DNA from: Oceanospirillaceae bacterium | Lineage (GTDB): Bacteria; Pseudomonadota; Gammaproteobacteria; Pseudomonadales; Litoribrevibacteraceae | Assembly (NCBI GenBank): GCA_015665455.1 | Contig: JADFAD010000003.1 | Location: 310,001-374,000 of the forward strand | Length of the DNA stretch: 64,000 nt | Direction: 5' to 3' | Shown: positions 34,485 to 44,414 of the stretch, piece by piece | Layout: each line of letters starts with the position of its first letter | Position numbering within the stretch: the stretch's first letter is position 1 | Notes under the pieces: generated by a model | What the model saw: only the letters and a program-made list of their open reading frames with translations | The model's database searches: none | What the model was told of the DNA's origin: nothing | Translations under genes and position numbers: made by a program

Positions 34485-35386
34485 TTGGATTTACATACTT
34501 GATAGTCAGCTCCAGGGGATACGTTCCTTACAATCAAATATAGAGAAAGCATGGTCAACAAAATGCCCGGTTGAATAGCTAAAAGATGATCACTAAAGAG
34601 TACGCCTTGAGACACGGCAACTAAGGTTGGAATTAAGTAGGAAAATGCCAGCAACGTATTAGGCCCCGCCTTACGCACCAAATACTGCTGTAAACCAAAC
34701 GTTAACAACGTCGTGAACACCGTTAAATACATAAGGTACTCCCAGAATACAAAACTGTTCCAGTGCACTGAGTCAAATGCGTCAGTCACTATCATCACAG
34801 GGATCAACATGAGTGTTCCTGTAAATAAGATTAAAAACGTCCCTAATGTGACCGGAACATCAGATGCCCATTTCTTAATCAAAACGATATGCGCCGCTAA
34901 ACAGATACTTGCACCAAAAAAAATAACATCGCCGATGTTCAACATGTCAAAACCTATACCGATGTCATTCCCAACGACAAGCACCCATATAGCCCCAACG
35001 CTACCTCCCCCATAGCCTATTAGCTTCATTGGTGCAGTCTTTTCTCTGAGCAAAAAGAGACTAAGCACGACGCTGATCAATGGAACTAACGTATAAATCA
35101 CTGACGTATTCAAAGCCGTTGTTGTCTTTAGTGACTCAAACAAACCTAGAAAAAACACAACTAAAAAGAAGCTGATTACAAAATACTTCGTGAAAATATC
35201 TTTAGTAATTAGACCCAGTTGCTTATAAACGAATGGCAGCATCAAACACATAGCAAGAACAAATCTCATACCCGTCGTTGCAATCGGATTCGCAAAGGGA
35301 ACGATGTACTCCGATACAACAAAGGATGACGCCATTAGGCCTGTCCAAATCAGTAAAATTGCGAGTCTTGATAATTGATGGGTCAT
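34481..35386 (-). CDS. DMT/EamA-family metabolite transporter
   Basis: 301 residues, ten membrane helices in two EamA repeats of five (LAILLIWTGLMASSFVVSEY, then IPTLVAVSQGVLFSDHLLAIQP). TAPMKLIGYGGGSVGAIWVLV begins the second repeat region. Exporter or importer of small metabolites; the substrate is not evident. The start at 35386 has AAAGGAG five bases upstream; a longer frame by eight codons was rejected. Confidence 0.85.
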   Translation of the reverse strand: MTHQLSRLAILLIWTGLMASSFVVSEYIVPFANPIATTGMRFVLAMCLMLPFVYKQLGLITKDIFTKYFVISFFLVVFFLGLFESLKTTTALNTSVIYTLVPLISVVLSLFLLREKTAPMKLIGYGGGSVGAIWVLVVGNDIGIGFDMLNIGDVIFFGASICLAAHIVLIKKWASDVPVTLGTFLILFTGTLMLIPVMIVTDAFDSVHWNSFVFWEYLMYLTVFTTLLTFGLQQYLVRKAGPNTLLAFSYLIPTLVAVSQGVLFSDHLLAIQPGILLTMLSLYLIVRNVSPGADYQVCKSN

Positions 35387-35719
35387 AGTAACTCCTTTGG
35401 TTCGAGCCAAAAGAGTATTAGAAACAACCAGCGAAATAATTAACCTAGGTTAAGTTGAATGAGTTCAGTTCATCCATATGATCTCATTGAAATCGATATC
35501 CTCTATTTCAATACTTAGCTGGAATCCAGATAAAACCACTCTACATCTAAGGGTTTAACCACCAAAATAGATCATTATTTACACGTATAATTACGACGCT
35601 TATTAATTTTGATAAAAATACCTAATTATTAAACCTAAATAAAAATCAATTGCTTAACATTTGGAAAAGATCCGCTAAACTATACGAATTAAGTTATTCG
35701 TGTGTCTAAAGGAGTCAAC
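35387..35719. other. intergenic region before cbtB
   Basis: AT-rich. No cobalamin riboswitch was found, although cbtBA operons usually carry one. The 3' end has the operator-like dyad at 35681-35704 and the AAAGGAG ribosome site of cbtB. Confidence 0.5.
35681..35704. promoter_or_regulatory. NikR-like operator before cbtB
   Basis: TATAC-N14-GTGTG, with an inner dyad ACGAAT-N6-ATTCGT. It shares the inner ACGAA...TTCGT core with the operator of the nik operon at 45853-45877. It lies right before the cbtB ribosome binding site. The outer arms are imperfect, so the assignment is tentative. Confidence 0.5.
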
Positions 35720-35899
35720 ATGCAACAAACAATTTCCGCGAGCCAAAATAATACTCTTACTCTATCAGCAGCTGTTCAAGTTGTAAGTGCCATCGCTATC
35801 GGTGCTGCTTTATTATTTGCTGTGGGTTTTGCACCTATGGATGTTGCTCACAATGCGGCTCACGATGCTCGCCATGCATTTGCTTTTCCTTGTCACTAG
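35720..35899 (+). CDS. cbtB: CbtB, small metal-transporter subunit
   Basis: 59 residues, one membrane helix (VVSAIAIGAALLFAVGF) and a His-rich C-terminal tail (AHNAAHDARHAFAFPCH) typical of CbtB. It works with CbtA as an importer normally assigned to cobalt. AAAGGAG precedes the ATG. The locus has a NikR-like operator and no visible B12 riboswitch, and lies near Ni-SOD, so nickel may be the real cargo here. Confidence 0.92.
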   Translation: MQQTISASQNNTLTLSAAVQVVSAIAIGAALLFAVGFAPMDVAHNAAHDARHAFAFPCH

Positions 35900-35943
35900 C
35901 AGCTAATCATTAATCAAAAGAACAATTTCTAGGTAAATCCCAC

Positions 35944-36702
35944 ATGATTTTACGTAACATCTTATTGTCTGCAATTGTTGTAGGTCTATTCACGGGTCTG
36001 TTTTATGGTTTATTCCAGCAGTCTCAAATCAACCCTATTATTTATGCAGCGGAAGAATTTGAAGTAGCGGAAGAAGAACCTGTTGTTCAAGCACACAGTC
36101 ACGGAGCTGAAGCGTCACAAGGCCACCACCATCACGATGAAGAAGCCTGGTCACCGGCTGATGGCTTCGAACGTATCGCGTACACCTTAGGTGCAGACAT
36201 TGCGATCGCGATTGCCTATGCCATTATGATGATTTCATTAATGGCGTTCCATGATCTAAAAGCCAACAACAAGCCGAAAATCAACACCCTCCAAGGCACC
36301 GCTTGGGGTATTGTGGCAATGCTTGCCTTTTTCGTTGCGCCAGCCATGTTTGGCTTACACCCTGAAGTTCCTGGTACAGAAGCCGCTGTTCTTGAAGGTC
36401 GTCAAACTTGGTGGCTTATATGTGCAATCTTAACGGCCACTGGCATTGCTGTTCTTTATTATGCACCAATGAAGTTTAAAGCTGGCGGCATTGTGCTTGC
36501 AGCACTACCTCATCTAATCGGTGCCCCAATGCCTGAGCAACACGGTTTCGCAAATACTGACCCAGCTGCCGTTGAAGCCCTTACTCAATTAACCAGCCAG
36601 TTCTACTCTCTAACTGCTATTGGCATGGTTATCTTCTTTGTTCTTCTAGGATCAATGTCAGGTTTTGTAGTTAAACGTTTTGTGAAACTTCAAACGGCTT
36701 AA
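35944..36702 (+). CDS. cbtA: CbtA, membrane metal-transporter subunit
   Basis: 252 residues, about five membrane helices. A His-rich extracytoplasmic loop (HSHGAEASQGHHHHDEEAW, about 57-75) probably captures the metal. The start MILRNILLSAIVVGLFTGLFYG and the later FERIAYTLGADIAIAIAY and LPHLIGAPMP segments match CbtA. It follows cbtB by 44 bases. Metal specificity, cobalt or nickel, cannot be told from the protein. Confidence 0.92.
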   Translation: MILRNILLSAIVVGLFTGLFYGLFQQSQINPIIYAAEEFEVAEEEPVVQAHSHGAEASQGHHHHDEEAWSPADGFERIAYTLGADIAIAIAYAIMMISLMAFHDLKANNKPKINTLQGTAWGIVAMLAFFVAPAMFGLHPEVPGTEAAVLEGRQTWWLICAILTATGIAVLYYAPMKFKAGGIVLAALPHLIGAPMPEQHGFANTDPAAVEALTQLTSQFYSLTAIGMVIFFVLLGSMSGFVVKRFVKLQTA

Positions 36703-36710
36703 TCCGAATT

Positions 36711-36732
36711 AGGGGGCGCTTCCCCCCCTTTT
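36711..36732 (+). terminator. GC-rich terminator after cbtA
   Basis: AGGGGG and CCCCCCT pair around a short loop and are followed by TTTT, eight bases after the cbtA stop. Confidence 0.75.
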
Positions 36733-36739
36733 ATCAATT

Positions 36740-37069
36740 ATGAATGATCATCAAGCACAATTATTAAAACTCTTTACTGCCCTTCTAGAAACACAACGAA
36801 CAGACCAAGATTCATTAAACGCGTCAGGCATGAGTATTATCGAAGATCAATGCCACTTTTCGATTCCGAACTTATTTCACTTTGCGCAATCCTTTGACGA
36901 TCAGTTCAAAACACTTAGCTATTCCCAGTTCAGATCCACCCTGTTCAAGACCCCGATCAATGAACACCTTTCTACGCTAAACGCTCAAATCGTGATTATT
37001 CAAAACCGTCACAAAGTTGATCTCAGTACATACGGGCTAGTTCGAATAAACGAAAAGCAAGAAAGTTAA
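36740..37069 (+). CDS. hypothetical 109-residue protein after cbtA
   Basis: I do not recognise it. It is cytoplasmic, helical at first (DHQAQLLKLFTALLETQ), with a later mixed segment (FSIPNLFHFAQSFDDQF). It starts eight bases after the cbtA terminator with no clear ribosome binding site, so expression may depend on read-through or the start may be wrong. No metal-binding pattern is visible beyond scattered His and one Cys. Confidence 0.5.
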   Translation: MNDHQAQLLKLFTALLETQRTDQDSLNASGMSIIEDQCHFSIPNLFHFAQSFDDQFKTLSYSQFRSTLFKTPINEHLSTLNAQIVIIQNRHKVDLSTYGLVRINEKQES

Positions 37070-37088
37070 ACTAAGCTAAACCACTCAA

Positions 37089-39503
37089 TCAGTCTAACCA
37101 ACGAGTTAGCGCTTCTTTCAGTTCATCCAAATCAATAGGTTTACTCACATAGTCGTTCATGCCTGCGTCTAAGCAGATCTCCTTATCGCCTTTCATAGCG
37201 TTTGCCGTGAGGGCAATGATCGGTGTTGTGATGTATCGCTCTCCTCCCTCTCCTTTTCTTATTCGTTGTGACGCTTCATACCCATCCATTTCTGGCATCT
37301 GGCAATCCATAAGAATAAGAGAGTAAGATGAGGAACCTATGGATTTATTAAGAGCACGAATGGCTTCAACCCCATTCTCCGTCACATCTGTATGTAAACC
37401 TATCCCCTCCAGAATACCTGTCGCCACCTGTTGATTAATAAAGTTATCTTCAACCAATAGAATCTTATGCGCAGAACTGAAGTCGGAGTTAGACGGATCA
37501 ACCTTAGGTTCAATGATCACGTCATGCGGCGGTGAAGCGTCTTGCTTTGCGATCACCGAAACTAACGTGTCATATAAAGTGGAACCCATAATGGGTTTAG
37601 CGATGCACGCAACGACACCAGGTTGCTTTTCATAAGAATCTGAGCGCTCATCAATAACAGGTATGGTTATGACAAACGGTGCATTTTTATATGATTCACG
37701 ATTCTGCAACTGTTGAATCAGATCAAGGCACTTACCTGCAAACGCATTTGAATCCACGATGATCAAATCAAAACAGGCAGTGTTATCTTGGTTTTCTAAA
37801 AATCGTTCAATTGCCTGCATCGTCGAAACACTTTCTACATCTGCGCCCCACATAAACAACTGTTTTCGAAGAAACTCAATACTTGATGATCGGTCATCAA
37901 TGACTAAAATTTTGTATCCATCGAGTTTTCTTGGCTTAGCACCCTCGTCCTCTGTGTCTGCATGAGATAAGGTAATTTGAAATGAAAAACTGCTTCCTTC
38001 ATTAACCGCACTGGTTACCGTCAGAGCGCCACCCATTAATTTACATAGCTGAGTGGATATGGCTAATCCTAAACCACTTCCGCCATACTTCCTATTCGAA
38101 GAAGAATCCACCTGAGAAAAGGAATCAAAAAGCGAGGCCAATTTTTCATCTGGGATACCAATGCCGGTATCTGAAACCGATATATTAAGCAGATGCTCAT
38201 CTTGTCTCTGGAACGCATCCAGATCAGCTTTAATAATGATTTCCCCTTCGGTGGTAAACTTAACAGCATTCCCAACTAAGTTCGTTAAAACTTGTTGTAG
38301 GCGTCTTGCATCTCCTTTTACCCAACGGCTTTCAACGCCTGTAATATCCAGAATTAATTCAATACCTTTGTTCTGAATGCAAGGTGCCATTGCATTAGCA
38401 AAATCAACAAGCATTTTCTTAATATCGAAGTCTTCGGATTCTAATTCAAGCTTACCAGCCTCAACTTTAGAGAAATCCAAGATATCATTGATTAACGCCA
38501 ACAGATCATTAGCGCTCGTGTTGGCAAGATCTAAATAATGCTTTTGTTTTTCATCGATGTCTGTGCGTTCAAGAAGATGAAGCATCCCTTGAACCCCATT
38601 CATAGGGGTACGAATTTCATGACTCATTGTCGCTAAAAATTCAGACTTAACTTTTGAGGCCGATTCGGCAATTTCTTTTGCCTCCGTCAGAGCAGCCGTT
38701 CGAGAGGAAACTTCGTTTTCAAGCGCTTTATTGAAGTCCATTACCCTTTCACGCGCATCGGCTAATTCCTTAACCATCGATGTAAACGACTTTTCAATCA
38801 GAGTTAACTCATTTTCTTTCTTTATTTTTAAATCAACATTAAATTCAGATAACGTATCAAATTTAACTCTAGAAATTGCATTGGTTAGAATATTGAGGGG
38901 ATTTAATAAAATTCTCTGACTTACCCACCAAAAGATAAGCCACAAAGCAATGCCTTTAATCAGCGCATTAATGACCAAAAAAGTAAAACCCAATTGCACC
39001 CTCGTCATTATGACAGAGGAGTCAGAGTACAAAGTTGCTTTGCCTAAGGGTTGGGAAACACCATAAATTTCATAGGCAATAGGAAACTCATAAGAGAATA
39101 AATCACCAACAGCTTGGTTCTTAGATGTCCCAACCTCACCATTTAAAGAGAGATATTGAGGCTGACCATCATCCCCTACCATTGCGCCTTGTCCTGATAA
39201 ATAAACGAAACCATCGCCTTTTAATCGTTCTATCTTTACGCCAACCACAACAGGTACTTCGGACAAGCCAATAACAATGTCATTCACCTGTTCTCTATCT
39301 AGATTCCAAAGCGCTTTTGCTAATACAGGTCCAAAGATCTTCTCGTAAGACCTTAGTTCATTGGCTATCGTGTCCCTGGTGTGTCGATACTCCTCAACGA
39401 TATGGACAAGCGTTACAGTAATTGCGACCAAGCAATAAAGAACAAAGACAATTTTTAATAACTGAGTCGCTACTGATCGTCCATTGAGAAACTGTTGACT
39501 CAT
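37089..39503 (-). CDS. hybrid sensor histidine kinase with two receiver domains
   Basis: 804 residues. Two membrane helices (about 15-35 and 175-195) enclose a periplasmic sensor of about 140 residues. A HAMP-like linker and coiled coil follow. HisKA has the phosphorylated His in [15 protein letters not shown] near residue 295. HATPase shows GLGLAIS. Then come a first receiver ([19 protein letters not shown]) and a second ([26 protein letters not shown]). No Hpt domain or response-regulator gene adjoins. Its start overlaps the upstream binding-protein gene by four bases, so the two are translationally coupled. Confidence 0.92.
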   Translation of the reverse strand: MSQQFLNGRSVATQLLKIVFVLYCLVAITVTLVHIVEEYRHTRDTIANELRSYEKIFGPVLAKALWNLDREQVNDIVIGLSEVPVVVGVKIERLKGDGFVYLSGQGAMVGDDGQPQYLSLNGEVGTSKNQAVGDLFSYEFPIAYEIYGVSQPLGKATLYSDSSVIMTRVQLGFTFLVINALIKGIALWLIFWWVSQRILLNPLNILTNAISRVKFDTLSEFNVDLKIKKENELTLIEKSFTSMVKELADARERVMDFNKALENEVSSRTAALTEAKEIAESASKVKSEFLATMSHEIRTPMNGVQGMLHLLERTDIDEKQKHYLDLANTSANDLLALINDILDFSKVEAGKLELESEDFDIKKMLVDFANAMAPCIQNKGIELILDITGVESRWVKGDARRLQQVLTNLVGNAVKFTTEGEIIIKADLDAFQRQDEHLLNISVSDTGIGIPDEKLASLFDSFSQVDSSSNRKYGGSGLGLAISTQLCKLMGGALTVTSAVNEGSSFSFQITLSHADTEDEGAKPRKLDGYKILVIDDRSSSIEFLRKQLFMWGADVESVSTMQAIERFLENQDNTACFDLIIVDSNAFAGKCLDLIQQLQNRESYKNAPFVITIPVIDERSDSYEKQPGVVACIAKPIMGSTLYDTLVSVIAKQDASPPHDVIIEPKVDPSNSDFSSAHKILLVEDNFINQQVATGILEGIGLHTDVTENGVEAIRALNKSIGSSSYSLILMDCQMPEMDGYEASQRIRKGEGGERYITTPIIALTANAMKGDKEICLDAGMNDYVSKPIDLDELKEALTRWLD

Positions 39504-40453
39504 GGATTACATTCCTCTGGAATCCATTTAACCCAAACCGCTTGATTATCTCGATACCACTTTTCAGCAGCGTCCTCGTAACTGAGTTTATCAACATCAA
39601 CAAGTGCTGAAGCAACAGCAATTTGGTTGTTATTAAAGTTCACATTTTTAAGGATTTTAAACGCACAACTCCACTTCGCTTCCATCCCTACCCATGCTGC
39701 TTTTTTTAACCACCCCCCTTTTGGATTACCACAGTCGTACAAGAACGTCGGGCTGGTACCCCATGAAGGGTCTGTTTCACATTCGGGAGCGTGTACAGGA
39801 AACTCAACAAAAGCGCCTTCAAATCGGGACTCGACCCAGTTAGGCGTCCAATTGAACAAAACAATCGGACGTTTTTCTTTAAATGCTTTTTCCAATTCGA
39901 CCCATAGATCATCGCCCTTAGATAAAATATTAACCACAAAATCCATCTCTAACGCACGTATGCGAGCTTCATCCGGTTTCTCCCATGGCCCTGCAAAATA
40001 AACACCTTTTCCGTTAGAGTCCGGCGTTGCGAACAAAGGCGCGCATTCTTTTAGTGCTTTCCAATCGGGTAACCCTGGGCAAACATCGGTAACGTAATCG
40101 GGGTACCACCAATCTTCGCGAGTTTTAGCATCATGTTGACCTGCATCCACCATGTTGCCACCTTCGACCATACGATTGAACATGTCCGACATTGTGCCTT
40201 CCCAAACTTCCACTTGAACATGGGCTGCACCGTGAGCCAACGCCCCCCATTGATCAGAGGTTGATGAAGGCAAATACTCAATTTTATAGCCCATGGATTT
40301 AAAAACCTTCCCCATGACCTGTGAGAGTACAATCTGACTTGTCCAGTTATTAGTAACGATTCGAATGGGTTCATCTTTTGATTCTGAACTGCTGGCCTTA
40401 ACAGAGAATATGCTGATAATTAACATCATAATCAGGATTAAGTGTCGGTTCAT
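39500..40453 (-). CDS. OpuAC/ProX-type substrate-binding protein coupled to the hybrid kinase
   Basis: 317 residues. The signal peptide ends near SVKAS. The fold is the glycine-betaine-type ABC binding protein ([53 protein letters not shown]). Many Trp residues suit a cation-pi cage for quaternary amines or similar solutes. No permease or ATPase is present. It is co-translated with the hybrid kinase, so it probably serves as its ligand-sensing partner in the periplasm rather than in transport. Confidence 0.85.
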   Translation of the reverse strand: MNRHLILIMMLIISIFSVKASSSESKDEPIRIVTNNWTSQIVLSQVMGKVFKSMGYKIEYLPSSTSDQWGALAHGAAHVQVEVWEGTMSDMFNRMVEGGNMVDAGQHDAKTREDWWYPDYVTDVCPGLPDWKALKECAPLFATPDSNGKGVYFAGPWEKPDEARIRALEMDFVVNILSKGDDLWVELEKAFKEKRPIVLFNWTPNWVESRFEGAFVEFPVHAPECETDPSWGTSPTFLYDCGNPKGGWLKKAAWVGMEAKWSCAFKILKNVNFNNNQIAVASALVDVDKLSYEDAAEKWYRDNQAVWVKWIPEECNP

Positions 40454-40617
40454 AAGGCCTTGCTTCCATTCTTATTTTTAAGTTATTTCTTCAGTATAGA
40501 CACAGAAAAAGAGTTAGCTGACGAATATAAGTAATGCGAGACTAAACCTAAGTTAATTTCTTTCTCGGTAACCCAAGATAAACTGCGCTTAAACATCGAA
40601 GAGAAACAAAGGGATTT

Positions 40618-41439
40618 ATGATGAATACAGCAGACATTGCTAACGCCTATTTAAGAGATCTAGACATTGATACGACAACTGAGCCTCTAGAACTCATTAA
40701 ACAGCTTCAAAGTAGACATATAGCAAAATACAGTTTCAACAGCTTAGCGGTATTGATGAAGCAGACCATCGACATCGACTATGAATCCGTGTTCACAAAG
40801 ATAGTTAAACAAGGCAGAGGCGGTTACTGCTTTGAACACAACAAACTCGTTTTTGAAACGCTGAATCAGCTAGGATTTGATGTAAGAATATTAATGGCTC
40901 GGGTTGTCTATAATCAGGACATTGATAGCCCTAGAACGCACAGAATTACGCTGTTCACCCTAAACAACGAACAATACATTGTTGACTGTGGATTTGGTCA
41001 TTTTGGTGCACGTTATCCATTAAAGCTCGAAATAGGGTTAGAGCAGGAATTAGGTGATGCCTGCTATAGAATCATTCAAAACTCAAAAAATGAATATTGT
41101 TATCAGATCATCAAAGACGGTGCATTTTTTACTCTGTTCACATTCGATTTGGGCAGGTACGATGAATCAGATTGTTTACTAGGACACTTTTATTCTCACA
41201 AATACCCAAAAGCAGGGTTCGTTAACAACCTGGTCGTTTGCCGTAAAGAGTTCAATGATATTCGGTCACTTAGAAACCATGAATTTCATCGTATTCAAAA
41301 TTATGAAACAGAGGTAACCGCGATAGATAGCTCAAGTCATTTAAAAACGTTGCTAATGGATGAATACAACATTGATATTGATTCTGCGGTTTCTACCTTC
41401 TTCTACGAGAATTTTGTTAAAGTGAAACAGGGCCAGTAA
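40618..41439 (+). CDS. nat: arylamine N-acetyltransferase
   Basis: 273 residues. Transfers acetyl from acetyl-CoA to arylamines or hydrazines. The catalytic triad is Cys71 (GRGGYCFEHN), His108 (PRTHRITL) and Asp123 (IVDCGFG). The length is typical of bacterial NATs. It is divergent from the binding protein/kinase operon, 164 bases apart, with no evident functional link. AAAGGG precedes the tandem ATGs, and the first is taken. Confidence 0.92.
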   Translation: MMNTADIANAYLRDLDIDTTTEPLELIKQLQSRHIAKYSFNSLAVLMKQTIDIDYESVFTKIVKQGRGGYCFEHNKLVFETLNQLGFDVRILMARVVYNQDIDSPRTHRITLFTLNNEQYIVDCGFGHFGARYPLKLEIGLEQELGDACYRIIQNSKNEYCYQIIKDGAFFTLFTFDLGRYDESDCLLGHFYSHKYPKAGFVNNLVVCRKEFNDIRSLRNHEFHRIQNYETEVTAIDSSSHLKTLLMDEYNIDIDSAVSTFFYENFVKVKQGQ

Positions 41440-41708
41440 AGCCAATTCAATTAAAACTATAGACTCACAAGAAATGAGTAGGGCCTGAGATGACAGTGCA
41501 TCGGTGGTTAACTTAGAGAATACCTATAGCTATGATATGAAGCCTGAAAACATACCTACGCGTATAATATGATTTAGAGAAGAGACCTGAAATACAATAG
41601 AGTACGTTGCACTGGATTTTAAACAATATTAATAGCGTAGCTTCCCGTGGCTTTGCACAACGCCCCATTTATCAATACAAAACTCTGCCGAGGATCTAAA
41701 AACAAACA

Positions 41709-42305
41709 ATGAATAAAGAGCACGCAGAATCCACGTTCATTAATTTTCTACATCAATCATACGGTGTGTTTGAACTTAATAATTTTTCAGAAGTAGGGAT
41801 TGAAGCGTCACTTAAATTCTATTCTAAGGGCTCCTTCCTTATTACTCAGGGTAAAGAAGCGAATAAGCTGTTCTTCCTAATCTCCGGTTTAACACGTTAT
41901 GTCAGCACGTCATCTGAAGGCAAAGAGTTCACTCAATCTTTTGGCCAAGCCCCGAGGATAGCAGGGTCAACTAAATCCATGATTCAAGACACACCAGCAC
42001 TTTTTAGCATTGAAGTTTTAGAAGACGTCGTTTGTTTAGAATTCAATTGGCAGGATTTCTTTACAAAAATGAAACCTGTAAAAGGTTTCCTAGAAACCTA
42101 CCTGCACATGATGGAGGTGTTATTCATTGGAAAAGAAGAAAGAGAAAATGCCTTTGTTCAGCTCACCGCTGAACAACGCTATTTGAACTTTATCCATCAA
42201 AATCCAGAGTTATCTGAAAAAATACCACTGCAATACATAGCATCATATATTGGTATCACGCCTGTGGCACTCAGTAGAATTCGTAAACAGCTATCTACGG
42301 GTTAA
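41709..42305 (+). CDS. Crp/Fnr-family regulator
   Basis: 198 residues. The N-terminal cyclic-nucleotide-binding-like beta barrel spans about 25-125 (FLITQGKEANKLFFLISGLTRY). The C-terminal helix-turn-helix is short (LQYIASYIGITPVALSRIRKQL), as in the Crp-like regulators with a degenerate cNMP site. No Fnr-type cysteine cluster exists. Regulated genes unknown. It converges on nikO with two bases between stops. Confidence 0.85.
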   Translation: MNKEHAESTFINFLHQSYGVFELNNFSEVGIEASLKFYSKGSFLITQGKEANKLFFLISGLTRYVSTSSEGKEFTQSFGQAPRIAGSTKSMIQDTPALFSIEVLEDVVCLEFNWQDFFTKMKPVKGFLETYLHMMEVLFIGKEERENAFVQLTAEQRYLNFIHQNPELSEKIPLQYIASYIGITPVALSRIRKQLSTG

Positions 42306-42307
42306 CA

Positions 42308-43078
42308 TCAAACAGAATGTTCCTCGTGGACTTCTATGGGCGGTTTGTGCTCCAGATGCCCCTTCTGACCTTTAGGATGAATATGAAGGTGAGAATGATT
42401 GTGTTGATGAGGGTGTTTATGCATAACAGCCTCTTCTAGCGTACCATTTTTAAGCAACACGGCGCGGTTGGCCAGTCGCTCGATCAACGTACGATCATGA
42501 GAGACGATGACCATGGCCAAATCTAAAGACTCCAATAACTCGACCAAACGCCTCTCAGCATTTTCATCTAACCCATTGGTTGGCTCATCCAACAATAGAA
42601 CGTCGGGTTGCATGGCGAGTACCGTTGCAAGCGCCACAAGACGCTTTTGTCCACCAGACAGTTTGTGAGTAATACGATCAGACAAATGCTCAAGACCTAA
42701 CTTGGCAAGGGTTTCTTTGGCTCTTACCGTTGCTTCTTGCTTACTTAGCCCTAAGTTCAAAGGACCGAAAGCAACATCCTCTATGACCGAGGGACAAAAG
42801 AGTTGATCATCTGAATCCTGAAACAGTAACCCGATTCGCGTTCTAACTTCCATGAAATCACGTTCAACGTGCCTGACTTTCCCAAAGGCACTGATCTGAC
42901 CTTCCGTTGGGGATTGCAGCCCTACAATCAATTGCATCAAAGAGGTTTTCCCTGCGCCATTCCCCCCCAATAAAGCAAGCCGATCCCCCGAGAACAAAGA
43001 CAAGTTCACGCCTGAAAAAACAGGACAATCATAATAGCCAAACGCAATATTATTCAATTGGATTAAAGGTGCTTTCAT
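42308..43078 (-). CDS. nikO: nickel ECF transporter ATPase
   Basis: 256 residues. ABC ATPase of an energy-coupling-factor importer: Walker A GGNGAGKTS, signature LSGGQKRL, Walker B VLLLDEPTNG, and a switch His in VIVSHD. A His-rich C-terminal tail (MHKHPHQHNHSHLHIHPKG, about 215-235) extends beyond the usual CbiO/NikO end and may bind nickel. The start overlaps nikQ by four bases. Last gene of nikKMLQO. Confidence 0.93.
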   Translation of the reverse strand: MKAPLIQLNNIAFGYYDCPVFSGVNLSLFSGDRLALLGGNGAGKTSLMQLIVGLQSPTEGQISAFGKVRHVERDFMEVRTRIGLLFQDSDDQLFCPSVIEDVAFGPLNLGLSKQEATVRAKETLAKLGLEHLSDRITHKLSGGQKRLVALATVLAMQPDVLLLDEPTNGLDENAERRLVELLESLDLAMVIVSHDRTLIERLANRAVLLKNGTLEEAVMHKHPHQHNHSHLHIHPKGQKGHLEHKPPIEVHEEHSV

Positions 43079-43836
43079 ATTTGGTGCTCAACAAACAGTA
43101 TCGCTAAAGAAAAGAAAGAAAATACTAAAAAAGCAGAGGTATCTTTCACTTGCCAGTTTTTATTATCCAATAAGTACAATCGGCCATTGAATCCTCGACA
43201 CTTCATTGCGTTCATTATTCTTTGCGAGCGATCCATACTCCTTACTAACAACATACCGATTAACCAGCCAAACGTACGCCATGTATGGAAATTACTTTTC
43301 GGTACAAACGCTCGTGCCCTCATGGCTTGTTTTAATCGACTGTACTCATCAAAAAGTACATCCAGATAACGGGCCGTCATCAAAAACAAGTGCGCCAATT
43401 TATTCGGTACTCCAAGTCTCGCTAAGGCATGGCCTAGTGTTTCAGGCTCCAAGGTACCCAACAAACACAGCATGCTGATTATGATTGCATTTGCCCTTAA
43501 AAAAACCGTTAAAGCGCGCTCAAGACCTTCGACTGATGCATTAAAACCGCCCAACTCCCAGACTACTTCTCCCTCTATCGTAAATGGAAAGAATATTACG
43601 ATGAGAAGAATAAAACCTTCGAAAGCCAACAATCTGCGAGCGATAAGCTTCAGAGGTAACCTTATACAAAACAAAAGAAATACAGAAAACAATAGGCTAA
43701 ATATTAATGCCAAATGATTAGTTAAGGTAGAAATCAAGAGCGAAAAGCAAACTGCAATCAGTATCCTCAGGCGAGGATCAAACTTATCAAGCCACTCCGT
43801 TTCTTGAGCGTTCGCTAATGGTGCAATCTGCATCAT
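43075..43836 (-). CDS. nikQ: nickel ECF transporter T-component
   Basis: 253 residues, about five membrane helices, of the CbiQ/NikQ type. The coupling segments are ARYLDVLFDEYSRLKQAMRARAF and RSMDRSQRIMNAMKCRGF, each with the conserved A-R-G/A-R pattern that contacts the ATPase. It couples ATP hydrolysis by NikO to movement of the NikM substrate component. Four-base overlaps with both neighbours show translational coupling. Confidence 0.93.
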   Translation of the reverse strand: MMQIAPLANAQETEWLDKFDPRLRILIAVCFSLLISTLTNHLALIFSLLFSVFLLFCIRLPLKLIARRLLAFEGFILLIVIFFPFTIEGEVVWELGGFNASVEGLERALTVFLRANAIIISMLCLLGTLEPETLGHALARLGVPNKLAHLFLMTARYLDVLFDEYSRLKQAMRARAFVPKSNFHTWRTFGWLIGMLLVRSMDRSQRIMNAMKCRGFNGRLYLLDNKNWQVKDTSAFLVFSFFSLAILFVEHQI

Positions 43837-44414
43837 TGTTTATTACGCCACCACATAGAAAAACCAGCAATGCCGAAAATAAAACCAATACCACCAATAA
43901 TGTCACTTAATCTAGCTTTATCCGCTGTTGCTTTCAGCTCTGCTCTCAAAGGGCCTATTTGTCGAGCAACCGCAGTTTCAACGATCTCTGTTAGCTGTTT
44001 AGGGGTTATTGATAGACTCTCATTGGTTTGCAAATTAGCGTTGGATAGGGCTTGAGGGTCGCGCTTTAAATCAAGAGTATTGCCATCCGAGAACTCCTCT
44101 TTTTTAATTAACCATTCAGCTCGGTGACCATCGCTCGTATCAGCTACCACAAGATAATTCGATGAAATGGGGGCTTTAAATATAAATTCGCCCTCAGAAT
44201 CAGGAAGCAATTGTTTAATGGTTTCTTGTTGCTCGTTCTTAATCTCAACCTTTGCTCCCGCAGCAGGCATGCCACCCGAAAAATACGCATAGCCATGAAT
44301 AGTATGACCTTCTGCGTAAGCAAAAACCTTCAATAAATGGGAATGCGCTGTACTGGATGCTAAAAGGGTTATGGCAACGACCATATGCTGTAATACACAA
44401 AGTCGAATCATCAA
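43833..44414 (-). CDS. nikL: nickel ECF transporter small subunit NikL
   Basis: 193 residues. A signal sequence, then a carboxypeptidase-regulatory-like beta domain (FAYAEGHTIHGYAYFSGGMPAAGAKVEI) in the periplasm, a helical linker and one C-terminal membrane helix (DIIGGIGFIFGIAGFSMWW). NikL and NikN-type subunits help load metal into NikM. Four-base overlaps with nikM and nikQ. Lies between the substrate- and T-component genes as in other nikKMLQO operons. Confidence 0.88.
   Translation of the reverse strand: MMIRLCVLQHMVVAITLLASSTAHSHLLKVFAYAEGHTIHGYAYFSGGMPAAGAKVEIKNEQQETIKQLLPDSEGEFIFKAPISSNYLVVADTSDGHRAEWLIKKEEFSDGNTLDLKRDPQALSNANLQTNESLSITPKQLTEIVETAVARQIGPLRAELKATADKARLSDIIGGIGFIFGIAGFSMWWRNKQ

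Noticed and set aside
35387-35719. Cobalamin riboswitch before cbtBA
   Set aside because: The conserved B12-box bases and the usual stems were looked for and not found; only an AT-rich stretch with a dyad is present.
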